Source: Diphasiastrum complanatum
Taxonomy: Eukaryota > Streptophyta > Lycopodiopsida > Lycopodiales > Lycopodiaceae
Assembly (NCBI GenBank): GCA_029204225.1
Contig: CM055094.1
Span: forward strand, 63,668,483-63,732,482
Length of the DNA stretch: 64,000 bases
Direction of reading: 5' to 3'
Below, piece after piece: positions 33,031 to 46,559 of this stretch; within the stretch, counting starts at the first letter, position 1, and every line of letters starts with the position of its first letter. A model generated the notes under the pieces. It made no database searches. It saw nothing but the letters and a program-made list of their open reading frames with translations, and was not told the DNA's origin. The position numbers were made by a program, and so were the translations under genes.

Positions 33031-34373
33031 ATGGCTACAAGTGGAGGCTTTATGTTGGAGAGCAATGATAGGCTTACCTCAATCAACTATTCTACTTGGA
33101 AGGTGAGGATGGAGTCCTTATTGGAGATGAATGAAATCATGGAGATTGTTGTAGGTTTGGAGGAGAGACCAGCAACTCAACAAGATCAAGTGAGGTATGA
33201 CAAGAGAGCAAAGAAAGCTCTACACATGATCAAGATGAATGTTACCAATGAACTTCTCAAGGAAGTTGGTAAGTGCACATCATCTTTGGAGGCTTGGGAA
33301 GCTTTGAAGAAGCTTTATGAATCCAATTCTACATCAAGAGTGCTTACTCTTAGGAGGAAAATCTTTCAAATTTTGCAAAAGATGGAAGATAGTACTCGTG
33401 CTTTTGTTTTGAGGGTTAAAGCATTCAGTGATGAGTTAGCATGTATTGATGAAAGCATTAAGGTGGTAGAACTTGTTCAAGTTATACTTAATGGCTTGTT
33501 GGATAATCATGCTAATCTTGTTCAAAGTTTTTCTATTCAAAAGACTTTTCCAAGTATTGTGGATTTGTAAGAGATCTTGGTGAATGAGGATTATAGGCTT
33601 CAATCAGAAGGAGGTGGATCTACATTGAAATCTCATTATGAAGAGGATGCTATGTTCATCAAAGGCAAGTGGTCTAAAGGGCAAGATCAAGGTGAGACTT
33701 CTTCTTTTGGCAAAAAGAAAGATAAGTCTAAGTTGAAATGCTATTATTCTGGAATCAAAGGGCATTTTGCAAATGAATGTTTGAAGAAGCAAAGAGATGA
33801 AGGTAGCAAGCAAATCAACTTTACTACTAATGATGAGGATCTAGGTGGTGGTGATTCTCTTTTGACGTGTTCTTCAAGTCTAATATCAAGTGAAGGTGAC
33901 AAAGATTCATGGTGGATTGATAGTGGAGCTAATCACACATGACTAGTCACAAGGAGTTCTTTACTTCTTTGGTCACTTATGATGGAGCCAAGAAAGCAAT
34001 TCACATGGCCAATGGTGGTGAGTGTGTGATTGAAGATATTGGTTCAATTCCTATTTGTCTCTCTACTAATAGGAAAACAAGACTTGATGGTGTTCTTTAC
34101 ATTCCTTCACTTTCAAAGAATTTGCTAAGTGTTGATCAAATGATAGAGAAAGGATACATGGTAAAGTTTGGGGGTGATGCTTGTTTCATTACAAAGGAAG
34201 AAATCTTGGTTGCTAGGGGCAATAGACAAGGTAGACTTTTCAAGCTTGATGCTTTTGTTATGGCTAACAAAAAGGATGGAATGGAAAAGGAGACTGGTCT
34301 CAACTTTCCAAAGTTACCTTTTAGCATCAATAAGATTGGTGGATCTTATGCAAAGTCTATCAAGCTTCCTTAA
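33031..34373 (+). pseudogene. Copia-E gag and protease, truncated
   Basis: The gag frame 33031-33570 opens with MATSGGFMLESNDRL and NYSTWKVRMESLL, as in Copia-D and Copia-G. A TAA at 33568-33570 interrupts it, and it resumes to 33942 with a zinc knuckle near 33739 (CYYSGIKGHFANEC; Ser in place of the second Cys) and the protease motif WWIDSGAN at 33911. A frameshift follows; 33939-34373 carries the post-protease segment (SLSKNLLSVDQM, RGNRQGRLFKLD). The element is cut at 34373 and fused to Copia-A-type LTR. Integrase, reverse transcriptase and 3' LTR are lost. Confidence 0.92.
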
Positions 34374-34796
34374 TCAACTAAGTGATTTTTAATCTTCAGC
34401 CAACTGATTATCCAGATCTACCGTTTTCTTCGTGTTTTCACATAGTCTGTAGAACTATTCAGAAATGGCTCATAGCTGGTTATTGTTGCTTCGGCCACAA
34501 CGAGATACTTCGGCCATTTCGAAGACTTCAGACACTTCGGGTTTTTCACATTTGTCGGGTGCCTAAAATATCAAGAGAATAGTTTTAGTAAAGCCTTTCG
34601 CATTTGTAGCATTTTTCGGGAAAAATGTGAACTGTGAGATAATCAGTTCATTTCTGCAGAGAGACAATTAACATTCTGCTTGGAATTAAAGCCATTGATT
34701 TGCATTAATTTATTAGCAAGTGAATTTCAGAGACATCCTAACTGGATGAATGCTAGCACATCACAGCCAACTGGATAAAGCAATTGACAATCTAAT
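34374..34796 (+). repeat. Copia-A LTR fragment next to germin unit 3
   Basis: Nearly identical to 48150-48583 and 2290-2756, but missing its first ~20 bases, where Copia-E ends. It joins the germin upstream block at the same junction (ttcttattgcgttcag) as in unit 4, so units 3 and 4 share this breakpoint and differ from unit 1. Confidence 0.8.
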
Positions 34797-37362
34797 TTCT
34801 TTTTCTTATTGCGTTCAGTATATGTCAGTATGTATTCCTCTTTGTAATACTTTGTAGCTGATAATTGTCTGATATTTCAATGCTTTATGTTTGACTACGT
34901 AATCACTTAGTTGCTAGCAATTTCAAAGTTAGTTGCTAAAGGTTGAACGTGATTTCTATCACTACCTGTTTGTTCAATATTGATGGGCATAGTCATGCAC
35001 AGAAAAAGAAGGTTCATTCTGTTGTGCTCGATGAAGTCGTCTATTTACTTCGACTATTTTGAATTGCTTCCTATCATCTCATGACCTTTTTTCAACACTG
35101 CACCTTCAGCTATTCGACACGCAGCAGAACATAATCATCAAAGTAATTAAGAACAATTAAAGCCAAAAGGTAAACAATCAATGTGCAAACAATCAGTACA
35201 CAATTATAGCAAAAGCTCGATTGAGGCATCATCGTCAAATTCACTCTCATATATTCACTTCACAGGTATCCACACCAAGAACAGGACCCGTGCATGCCAA
35301 GAACCAAAAACTTACATCTTTCATTCCCTATTTTATCACGTGTCCTATAGAGCAAGAACTAGACAAAACTACTTTCATGTTGTTGTGACAATTAAATAGA
35401 TTCTGAAATTGAACCAACATTTCACTAATAACAGATTTCACTACGTGATCCTTTTCTGGCTTGGTGGACCCATTGTTAGCATTGTGCAGCTGCTTATTTA
35501 AGAGTAGCATTCAGAGGTGGTGGATATTTCAAGCCGATGAAGTAGTAAAGTTTGTCATTCACGAAGCCAATTAGCACCGATGAAGTAGTAAAGTTTGTTA
35601 TTCACGAAGCCAATAAGCATCGCATAAAACTCCAGAACTAATCATCACATGAAAGTCCACATCAATTGGGAAAAAACTTGTGTAAGAACATACAAAGTTA
35701 TCCATATGATCTTATGTTCACCAACCTCGACCTCCAAACTTAGATAGGAATTTGGGTTTTTAGAAAGACCCTAGCATAGCTTTGCTTCCTCGTCTCTTTA
35801 TTATTTAAGTAGCATAGAATAGCTAGAGACTTTAGGCATAAAACAAGGCAAAAGCTCCCCTACACCACCGTGCCTTTGGTAATGATAATACCCTACGAGA
35901 TCACTTTGAAGATGATCACAATGATGCAAAAGGAGTCTTTAAGAAGTTCTGATAACATTGTAGCAACATCTTGCCTATATGACACATCTACGCAACCAAA
36001 TCCGACATCAAAACAATGTCCCAAATCGACTGAAAGTGCCTCGAGTTTCTCAGTGACCCATCTCGTGATCATGTAGAACCATATGTCAGGATCGATTATG
36101 CCAATCCCAATCTGAGAGTATCGATGAAGTTAACAATATGACGACACATATAGGCACATGAGCCAAACTCCCAAAGTATGTTGAGATATAACAGCTGGCC
36201 TTGTCATAGATAGTACATTGAATTTGTAGGATGGATTTAGGAGGGCCTCTCGTGACCCCCTTCTAGAATCCCTCCAAATCTTACTAGCATCCCATAGAGG
36301 TTTGGATCCTATTAAGACTAGAGTGGTTTCTAGTTTAGGGTCTCCCAAGGTCCGGTTAGATCCTACTCAAGATTTAAATCAGCATCACTAGCATTTCTTT
36401 CCAGATGAAGAAGCTGAGTAGTGAACTTGAGTAGCCATTCATCTTACTAGCATATATTACCTGACATTTCTTTCTAGACCAAGAAATCTGAGAAGTCAAT
36501 CAATAGCAGTTATTCATCTTCGAGCGGTTATACCTCTAAGAGCCTGAAAAATTCTCATTGACCCGAGAGTATGGGGTGACTATGACGGCCCTCGGGATTG
36601 GATGCGGTGTTATCCTAACCACTTGCGTAAGGGCGGTGTGGTCCCTTCCCCTTGTCGGGGATCTTCCGACGGGACCAATCCCTCAACGAAAAATTCGCCC
36701 AACAATCACAGTTCCATGTTTCTGCAAAATACTGACATGCCAATTATGTGTAAAAAAGAAAAAATCCATTCTAAAAACTAGGTGAAGATTTAGAGGACGT
36801 TTGTTGAAATTGGAATTTTACTTGGTGCTTTTGAACTTTTGTAAATATTCTATAGACAAAAATTCAGCCTATTTTAGTGTTATACATTTGAGCATCATAA
36901 GTTTTTGGCTTTGCCACTTAGTCGTAGGTCTTTCAACTTGAACAAAACATCTTTTGAGCTCGAATTTATCCTTGGTTGAGACTTCATCAAGTTTGATAAC
37001 AATATAAAATCCTGTCACTGAAAATCAAGTTTTAAAACCCTAGAAACTCTACCATCTCTGCCTTCATCTCCAAAATACGACCGATAATTGACTTCAATTC
37101 TGTCACGCAACTATGTTGGAGGCATGCAGCAAAGGCGTAGGAAATTCCTCTCATCTATCTTCGAAGCTAGTTACTTGGGCGTTACGCGAGCGTCCATCTT
37201 CACCACTGTATTATATATCTGTTGCGCAGATCTCGATCTCACATAGGCATCGCTCAATCTCTCAGTTCAGCGACATACGCATCTGTCTTGTTGCAATAGT
37301 TTCAGTCCATCTTACGTCGTATATATAAGCTGAGGTTTTCAACAACGTTCATTTCAGACAAC
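34797..37362 (+). promoter_or_regulatory. Germin unit 3 upstream region
   Basis: Same block as at 7753-10258 and 48584-51094, with two 43-bp minisatellite units (35536-35621), the hairpin (36640-36676), and TATATAT at 37212-37218. It lies before a coding region that is now broken. A small insertion gives tatatata near 37321. Confidence 0.6.
35536..35621 (+). repeat. 43-bp minisatellite, two copies
   Basis: Two 43-bp units at 35536 and 35579, homologous to the three-copy array at 8415. Confidence 0.95.
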
Positions 37363-38105
37363 ATGGAGTCCTCTACTTTCTTCAACATTTTTGCAGGGCT
37401 GCTGGTATTCCCGGCCTTGCTTCTGGTACAATTCGCGCCTCTCAATGTCAATGCCGCCGATGCGGATCCTTTACAGGACTTTTGTGTTGCTGATCTTACC
37501 AAGGATTTATACCTGAACGGCTACCCTTGCAAAACACCAGCCGCTGTCACAACAGATGATTTCGTTTTTGATGGCCTCACAGCTCCTCCCCAGACTAACA
37601 ACAGTGTCGGAGCCAGCGCTACTCTTGCTGACGTGGATACGTTTGCGGGCTTAAACTCTCTTGGGTTATCCTTTGCCAAGCTTGCTTTTGCAAAGGGAGG
37701 AATTATCCAACCTCACACCCACCCCCGTGCATCCGAGATCATTTATGTTGTAAAAGGAACTTTGTACGCTGGTTTTGTCACCGCTGACAACAAGCTATTT
37801 GCCAAGGTCATCAGCAAAGGTGAGGTCATGATTTTTCCTAGATGACTCATTCACTTTCAGCTCAATGTAGGAGATGCACCCGCTCAAGCCGTGGTTGCTC
37901 TGAACAGCCAGAGCCCTGGTTTCCAAACCATTTCGAGTGCAATGGCGCAGGCAGCTCTAGGCCATCGGCCTTCTTGATCACCGATTGACCCCGCCCAGGT
38001 AAGTATGGCTCAAACATCAAGGATGAAGTGCTACAGAAATCATTTTTGATCTTGGATCAGAAGACAATAGACCGTCTGAAAGCAATTTTCTCGGGCTCCA
38101 AATAA
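37363..38105 (+). pseudogene. Germin-like protein 2, disrupted
   Basis: Homologous along its whole length to the genes at 10259 and 51095. The frame is intact for 160 codons, with signal peptide, Cys41, Cys56 and metal ligands His118, His120 and Glu125. Gly161 of box 2 is then a TGA (37843-37845), directly after the residues IFPR, so the fourth ligand His164 and the C-terminal third are lost. Further on, 66 bp of unrelated sequence (37941-38006) replace 7 bp and shift the frame. The rest up to the TAA at 38103-38105 is well conserved. A truncated protein would lack one metal ligand and the last beta strands and is unlikely to fold normally. Few other changes have accumulated, so the loss is recent. 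Confidence 0.93.
37941..38006 (+). other. 66-bp foreign insert in the germin pseudogene
   Basis: Replaces cttgttt of the other copies. It is GC-rich compared with its surroundings, is not seen elsewhere in the window, and ends with CAGGTAAGTAT, a perfect match to a plant 5' splice-site consensus. Origin unknown. Confidence 0.85.
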
Positions 38106-38541
38106 TTCCTACGCAAGACAGTTCATCAACTCAAGCCACTTGCAACGTAATTTGTCCTCTTAATGTTGAATTATAGTAACTGTTTGAGTCTGATAGTTAC
38201 TTGAATGCCGAAGTTTAGACTTACTAACACAACAGTTTGCAGCGCTATCTCTTGCCTCTAACGGCAGACTACGCCAGCTTTTTCAAGAATGGAAGTCATC
38301 GCTTTGCCTTGACTGTGATGAATTTACGAAAATAAACTGGAAATACACCAACTCTTCTAATTGAGAGATTATGATTATCATGCCTTCCATGCAGTAAGTC
38401 GTTGTTAGAGAATTAATCATCTTTGTATCTCTAATAGTGACTTCTGCTTGAAGATAATAATAACTAACTAGTAACTCTAAAAACGTTGTTTTCCTTGTGA
38501 GAGTTGATAAGTCACGGTTAATCCTTATAATCATTATGTAG
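38106..38541 (+). other. Germin unit 3 3' flank
   Basis: Conserved with 10943-11375 and 51779-52190. It ends at the junction with inverted element X. Confidence 0.75.
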
Positions 38542-39820
38542 TATGGAATGGGTTGGGCATATATGCCATTTTGTCCGTAAGGATCTTCAAAATCTTTTAG
38601 GCGAGACCCGAAGCCTGAAAAATTTTAGAAAGCAAAACCAAGCAAAATGGCCTATGCCAACACTTTCCATTGTGTAATGGATACTTTGAAAGTTCCTACA
38701 TGCTGATTATGAAGCATAATGAGCAATTTGACTTTTTTTTAACCACTCTCAAGTCAGCACGTGGCAGCTTGACGCCTGACGCACAAGATGAAACATGCGG
38801 CAATCTTTTTCTGAAAAAACCAAATGCCCATTTTGCTTTTTAATTTGTTCAAAAAGTGAGCAGAATAGACACAAAGTATCCATTTCATTTTATGTAGTTA
38901 GAAGGATATTGACTCATTCCATTTTCAAGAAATGACTCAAATGAACACATGTTCATCTGAACTGCTTCTATGTCAATTAGGAATACCTTTTTTCGTAATT
39001 AAATAATGTTTCCAAGATAAATGAAAGGGTAGGGAAGGTCACCCTCCAAGGGCAATCCTCGCAGGAAGGGCGTTCACCTGAGGGGGAGGGAGGTCACCCT
39101 GCAAGGGCATTCTGCCCAAGGAGGTCCCTCGAGGGCGGTAACCCAATGGCGGACACCCTAGGGCATAATGGCGGGAGGAGGCATATCATCCTTCCCTGCC
39201 GTAATTTTTGTTTTTACTTTTTGTTTTCAATGTTGTTTTTGCCGTAATTTGTTTTTACATGCAGCTTCTGGACAAAAGGTGCATGTGAAAAAAGGTAAAT
39301 TTTTTTATGTGCACCTTGTGGCATCAAAAAGGTGCATATTTAAAAAAAATTGTTGTAAACTTTTGACTCCCACAGATTCTGTTGTGGGGGCCAACGACAT
39401 TCTCTTTGTTAAAAAGTGAAAACTAAGATTACGTTTAGAAAAACCTTGAATTCTTTCTATGGTTTTGCAATAAAACAAGAACATTGTGGTATATCAATGG
39501 CATTGTCACAAATATTCTCAATAATAAATATGTGACTCTATTACATTGGATCCCAGTAATTATCTATTTTCAGGTCCTAGTTGTCTTGGACCCATCAAAA
39601 AATGATTATTTTTCTTTTCTTACCTCAAGGATTGAGCTCTAATTCAATATGTGTGCATGAGTAAAGATATGATAAAAACAAAAAAAATAACATATAGAAA
39701 ATGATTTTGTGAATTAAATAGACAATCTTTATTTGATTATGGTTGGCTAAGTGATGATGTTGGTGTGTCATCTAGGTTGAGAGCCTATTAATGCATGTAA
39801 AATTAAATTTTTAAGTTGCA
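38542..39820 (-). repeat. Element X, inverted copy next to germin unit 3
   Basis: Very similar to 52191-53428, which follows germin unit 4 at the same junction, and more distantly to 24180-25484. It runs from TATGGAATGGG at 38542 to AAGTTGCA at 39820. The GC-rich block at 39030-39180 has many small CACCCT/AGGGCG-type repeats. No credible protein. Confidence 0.75.
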
Positions 39821-40164
39821 TATACATAAAGTACCTCCTTTATCATTATGCTTTTGCCATCATGTAGTTGGTGGAAACAGTGCCTATCCCCTTTGACTTG
39901 CACACATCACCATTTGCTTGTGACACAGACGTTCCATTATCCAACTCTTTCAAGCTACTTCTTTATTACCTATCATGTGTTTTGTGGCTCCCGAGTCAAT
40001 GTACCAAGCTTGATTATATTGATTGGATGACAATGCTAATATAAAGATGCTAGAGTCTTCAACTTCACCTTCATCGACAAGGTTACTTGTTTGCTTTGAT
40101 TTTCCCTTGCCCGATTCCGAAGATTTTTTTCGGCATTCAGACTTCCAATGGCCCTTTTTGTCCC
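39821..40164 (-). pseudogene. Copia gag/protease fragment
   Basis: The minus strand shows a partial zinc knuckle (KKGHWKSECRKK) and the protease motif AWYIDSGATKHM at about 40011-39976, then degenerates into KGIGTV in another frame near 39890. It is fused upstream, at about 40165, to the LTR-like repeat shared with 61900-62621, which supplies the first codons of the frame 39950-40219. Confidence 0.8.
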
Positions 40165-40625
40165 GATGTGGGTGACTTCCCTCCAAGCCAGTCGCTCGAC
40201 ATACATCAAATTTAACCAACTCGAAGCTTCGTTACAAATGAGTAACATCCATTCCAAGCAAGCGGTCTGACTTACATCAGACTTAACCAACCAAAAGCTT
40301 CATCACGAGCACTGAAAGCCAACTTGGCGCCACGCAGACTGGACAGCCATAAACAAGTAACTTCCACCCAAGCAAGCCATCCAACTCAACCGACAAGTTA
40401 GAGCTTAATCCCTAAGAGCTCAACCCATTCCGGTTCATGCAAGGAACACTCAGAACCACAAGCCGCGACAGATATGGAGACAACTAGTTCCTGGACCGAA
40501 TAGTCCCGACAACATACTGTTGGTCTCAACATCATACCGCAGGCGTCCTGGGATATGACCCTCAACTATGTGCCAGATCAAAAAGTTGAAGCGGCCTTTC
40601 AACTGGCGCTTTTACCGAACACTGA
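40165..40625 (-). repeat. LTR-M fragment, inverted copy
   Basis: Reverse complement of 61950-62445 with small insertions and deletions. The plus-strand copy ends shortly before a primer-binding site, so this is probably part of an LTR. Both ends are truncated: one joins a copia gag fragment and the other Copia-J. Confidence 0.75.
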
Positions 40626-42330
40626 ATTCTAGATCAGAAAAGAAAGAAGCTGGATGAAAAGGTGGAGCAGGGATTCCTCGTAGGATATGATGTTCATTCA
40701 TCATACTACATGATCTACATGCCTGTTGACATCAAACAAATCAAGACTGTCAGAGACGTCAAATTTGATGAGTAAAAAACAGTGGCTGATGGAGATCCAG
40801 TTGGCTACGAAATCTTGACCAAAGGCTACTATGACCTACCAACATCTACGGAGGGAACGAACCTTGAGCATCCGAAGCAAGATGCTGAAATTCTAGATGA
40901 ACAAAGAGATTGTTCAAACAATGAGCAACAAGACACACATTCTGTACCCAAGACACCTGCTACTCACACTAGTTCGCAGTCAGCAAAAGCAAGAGACTTG
41001 GCAAAGACAAGGCAATCGATCTGACTGCAGACACTCCAAGAAGATTCATGAGAAAAAGAAGAGCACCTGTCAGATTTGTATCTGACAGCTCAGCCTTTAT
41101 ATTAGATGAGTTTTATGGATTTGGAGGAGAACCTCAAACATATGAGAAAGCTATCAGCTATCCAAATAAGGACAAGTGAATTAAAGCGATGGAAGACGAA
41201 ATGAATTCCATGGAGCAGAATCATGTATGGAATCTGGAGCCATTACCAACAGACAAGAAGGCTGTGATGTGCAAATGGGTTTTCAAATACAAGTATGGAC
41301 CTGATGGCAACGTATCGAAATACAAGGCCAAATTGGTGGCGAAAGATTTCTCTTTGACTATACTGAGACCTTTTCTCCAGTTGTAAAGCATTCGTCCTTA
41401 CTTACACCTATTATTTGCATATGCAGCAACGTACAGTCTCAAGATCGACATAGTGGATGAAAAGGCCGCCTTCCTACATGGTGAGTTGAATGAAGAGGTC
41501 TATATGGACCAATCACCAAGATTCATCTGCTCACGCTTTGCAAACTATGTCTGCCGAATGCAAAGAAGCATATACGGATTGAAGTAGTCTGCCAAGTAGT
41601 GGTATAAGAAGAAGGATCACACTCTTAGATCCTTAAAATCTCAACCGTTGATGGCCGACTATAATGTCTATACAAAGGTCACATATGGAAAAATCACAAT
41701 CATAGCAGTCTACATGGATGACACTTTGATCCTATCCAGTAGTGACGAGCTGATTGCTCAGGTGAAGCACGATATTTCATAGCCTTTTGAAATATCAGAT
41801 CTAGGGGAAGCAAGATGCTACCTAGGATTGCAGATTGAAAGAGATCTTGACAGAGAAAATCTGTATCTTCACCAGTCAAGATACATCCAAAAAATCATTG
41901 ATGATTTTCAAATGACAGACTACAAGGGAGCTAATATGCCGATGGTAGCTGGAACACTTCTGACCAAGCAAGACTGCTTGCAGAATGTAGGAGAGCAGGA
42001 AGCCATGCAGAACGTGCCCTACAAGAGGTTAATCGGATCACTCATGTACTTGGTAGATAATACACTCCCTGACATTGCATATACAGCTTTTAGAAGGAGG
42101 CAATTTAATACAATCTAGGCCCTACGCACTAGAAGATAGCCAAGAGAATTTTGCAATACCTTCAACAGACGAAGGATTATGGGCTGTGTTTCTCTCGGCA
42201 TGAAGGATTCCAGATCAAATCCTATAGCGATGCAAGTTGGGCATCCCTAAAAGATGACTGCAAAAGCGTCTCAGGAGAATGCATCGGTGCTGCTGTGATA
42301 TAAATCAACAGGAAGCACATCGTAACTGCG
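40626..42330 (+). pseudogene. Copia-J: integrase end, reverse transcriptase, RNase H remains
   Basis: A Ty1/copia pol fragment related to Copia-B. It starts in the integrase C-terminus (KVEQGFLVGYD, YMIYMP, VRDVKFDE). The linker frame is 40782-41024. Reverse transcriptase starts at 41189 (NHVWNLEPLP, CKWVFKYKYGPDG), degenerates near 41350-41700, and shows YMDDTLILSS near 41709 (YMDD for YVDD). The frame 41828-42118 has QSRYIQKII and YKRLIGSLMYL. RNase H traces run to about 42330. At least six stops or shifts occur. There are no LTRs. Confidence 0.87.
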
Positions 42331-43190
42331 CAATCATCTTTTTGGTTTAACTACCAGGCCCTTTTGCTTTAGATAGAATTTAAATAAGCTTTCAACCACA
42401 TCAACTGGAATTACCTGTTTGTGTGTTGTTCTTCTTTTGGACTACCAAACGACATCACCAAGCTCATCCGTGGCCTCTTTGCTCTTGCCTCTTCTTCCAT
42501 TCTTTTCGAAGGAGTCCTTTCTCCTTTTTTCTTGTTGCTTGTGGCCCTCTCTTTTCTACCTCTTTGTAATTGTTGGAATTGTGAAACGTTGAGATGCTCT
42601 GAAATCATTAATGGAAATCCGGAAGCGTCAAGGTGCTCTGAGTCCACTGATGGGAATAAGGAAATAGCTCCGCTGATCGGAGTTTCTGACATTCCCGAGG
42701 ATGAAGGCTAGATAGAGCCGACTTGGCAGGAGTAGCTACTGCTACTGACTGCGGTCTAATTCTCTTCCAAGCCCCAGATTGCTTCTGACGGTTTGTTGTA
42801 AAAAATCAAACTTGTAAGCAGCAGATAATGTTGAGTAAAACAACAGCAAAAATCTATCTACTGCTAGCATGCATTTCAATTTTGCAGATCATACACATCA
42901 CAAAAACAGAGCATTGAGAAGATCACTTCTATTATCAGAACTGAATTCACAATATTTTTTCTTCAGTGCTGTCTGATTCTCAGATCAGCGCGTTGGCACG
43001 GGAGACATGTTCTCTTCTCACGAATAATATGACTAGCTACTACTAATCTGTAAACTCACTCTAGAGCTATCTTAGACTGTCTGCATATATCTGTATCCTT
43101 CATTGATCCTTTCATGTGATCAATCCAGGGATCTGATTAAGTCTAAAAGATCTAATAAAAAAAAATGCATTAGTCTTAAACAAAACTGAT
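42331..43190. other. Unassigned DNA with one orphan basic ORF
   Basis: A minus-strand frame at 42411-42692 (93 codons) starts with ATG and ends in a basic run rich in Lys and Arg. Its last codons are followed by AACAGGTAATT, which resembles a splice donor. I do not recognise the protein and have no second copy to compare, so it may be chance. The remaining sequence holds nothing I can name. Confidence 0.3.
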
Positions 43191-43800
43191 TCCAATTTTC
43201 TGTCATTGTCCTCTATGAATCATTTGCCTTTTGTCCATTGCGTAGTGCCTTCACGCTGCAGGCCTTTGTTTTTTTTTGCTAAAGGACATTTTTGCGACTT
43301 TAAGAGCAATGTCGCTTTTTCAAGGGCACCTTTTCTTTTTGCCAAAAAGACACCTTATGGATTTAAAGGTCAGCTTTGCTTTTTCAGTGTCGCCTTTCTC
43401 GCAAAAAGGTGAAAAAGCCAAAGGTATGCCTAAAAAGGGTTTTAAGGCATTTGGCGATAGCGTCGCTTTTTTTCGAAGGGCGAAAAAGCCGATTTAATCC
43501 AAAAACCAGTTCTAAGCACAGGTGTCCCTTTTTAAGGGTAGGCGAAAAACATGACAGTAGAACAAAAAGCATTTCTAAGAGCAGGTGTCACTTTTTTCCA
43601 AAAGGCGAAAAAGCTGAAGGGCAAAAAAAAGCCGACGTTAGGGCATAAAACAGTTCTAAGGCAAATGTCACTTTTCTAATGGTGAGTGTCACTTTTCTAA
43701 TGGTGAGTGTCCCTTTTTCTAAGGGTCTAGACCTTTCTAAGGCATTTTAGGGACAATGTCTTCTTTTTTGCAAAAATGCAAGAAATGCGACAATGTCGGG
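43191..43800. repeat. Degenerate GCGAAAAAG-type low-complexity repeat
   Basis: Words such as gtcgcttttt, ggcgaaaaag, aagggc and gtcactttttc recur irregularly on both strands, and many of them can pair with each other. The frames at 43276-43648 translate into Lys/Phe/Arg-rich nonsense and are not considered genes. Confidence 0.6.
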
Positions 43801-44210
43801 AAAAGTTGCCAGAGTTATTTTCTAAGTGTTTTAGACCTAGGAATGAATCTTCCTCATGACCCAAAAATGCGAACTGTGCGACAAAACAGTTCAAAAATGC
43901 AGACTATGCGAAACTAGTTCAAGATGCACAGTTGCGAAAAATAGCAAATGAAAAACTGAGGAAAAATGCTAAGGCTTTGAAAGATAGAAACTCTTGGTTT
44001 CTTCAGTAATTGCTATAGAACTGCTCATTTTCCATCTTCATAAGCTTAATTCGTTCCCCTCCTTTCATCCTTTCATCTTCTGTGATGTTCCCACAACTCC
44101 TTGCTAACGATTGGGCCTGCATTATTGACCTTCACCACCAGCCAGTCTACCTCTCTTCTTCTATTTGAGTTAGCTTGCTCTTGTGATTTTTTAAACTCTT
44201 TGATCAATTT
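43801..44210. other. No gene recognised
   Basis: About 400 bp with no supported frame. Phrases like atgcgaactgtgcgac and cagttcaaaaatgc near 43870-43930 weakly recall part of the Copia-A LTR (near 2550), but the match is too short to call. Confidence 0.3.
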
Positions 44211-44218
44211 TCAAAAAT

Positions 44219-45862
<1,644 letters not shown>

Positions 45863-46553
45863 GCAACTTTTAATTTTTTATTTTGCATGCATTGATAGTC
45901 TCTCAACCTACATGACACACCAACATCATCACTTAGCCAACCATAATCAAATAAAGATTATTTATTTGCATTCACAAAATCATTTTATATATGTTTTTTT
46001 TATATTGTTATCATGTCTTTACTCATGCACACATTTTGAATTAGAGTTCAATCCTTGAGGTAGAAAAAGAAAAATAATCAATTTTTGATGGGTCGAAGAC
46101 AACTAGGACTTGAAAATAGATAATTACGAGGATCCAATCTAACATAGTCACGTATATATAATTGAGTAAATTTGTGACAATGCCATTGTGGTATACACAA
46201 TGTTCTTGTTTAATTAAAACACTATAGAAAGAATTCAATGTTTTTCTAGACTTAATCTTAGTTTTAACTTTTCAATTAAGAGAATGGTGTTGCCTTCCAC
46301 AGCATAATCTGTGGTAGTTAAATGTTTATGGCAAAAAAACATGAAACATGCACATTCCGGATGTCACAATGTGCACGTACAAAAATTTATCTTTTTTTTA
46401 CATGCACCTTCCATCTGAAAGGTGCGTGTAAAACAAATTACGGCAAAAACAACATTGAAAAAAAAAGTGAAAAAAAAAATTACGGCAGTGAAGTAGATGC
46501 CTCCTCGCACCATTCTGCCCTAGGAAGGGCGTTCGGATACCACCCTTACGACT
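45863..46553 (+). repeat. Element X, partial copy next to Copia-A copy 2
   Basis: Nearly identical to 9-694, with the same right-hand break into copia sequence. It joins LINE-K on the left as the copy at 24180 joins its LINE. Confidence 0.8.
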
Positions 46554-46559
46554 GTTGCA

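Noticed and set aside
43276-43648. Basic proteins in the low-complexity region
   Set aside because: Their composition follows from the GCGAAAAAG repeat, and several frames are open at once.
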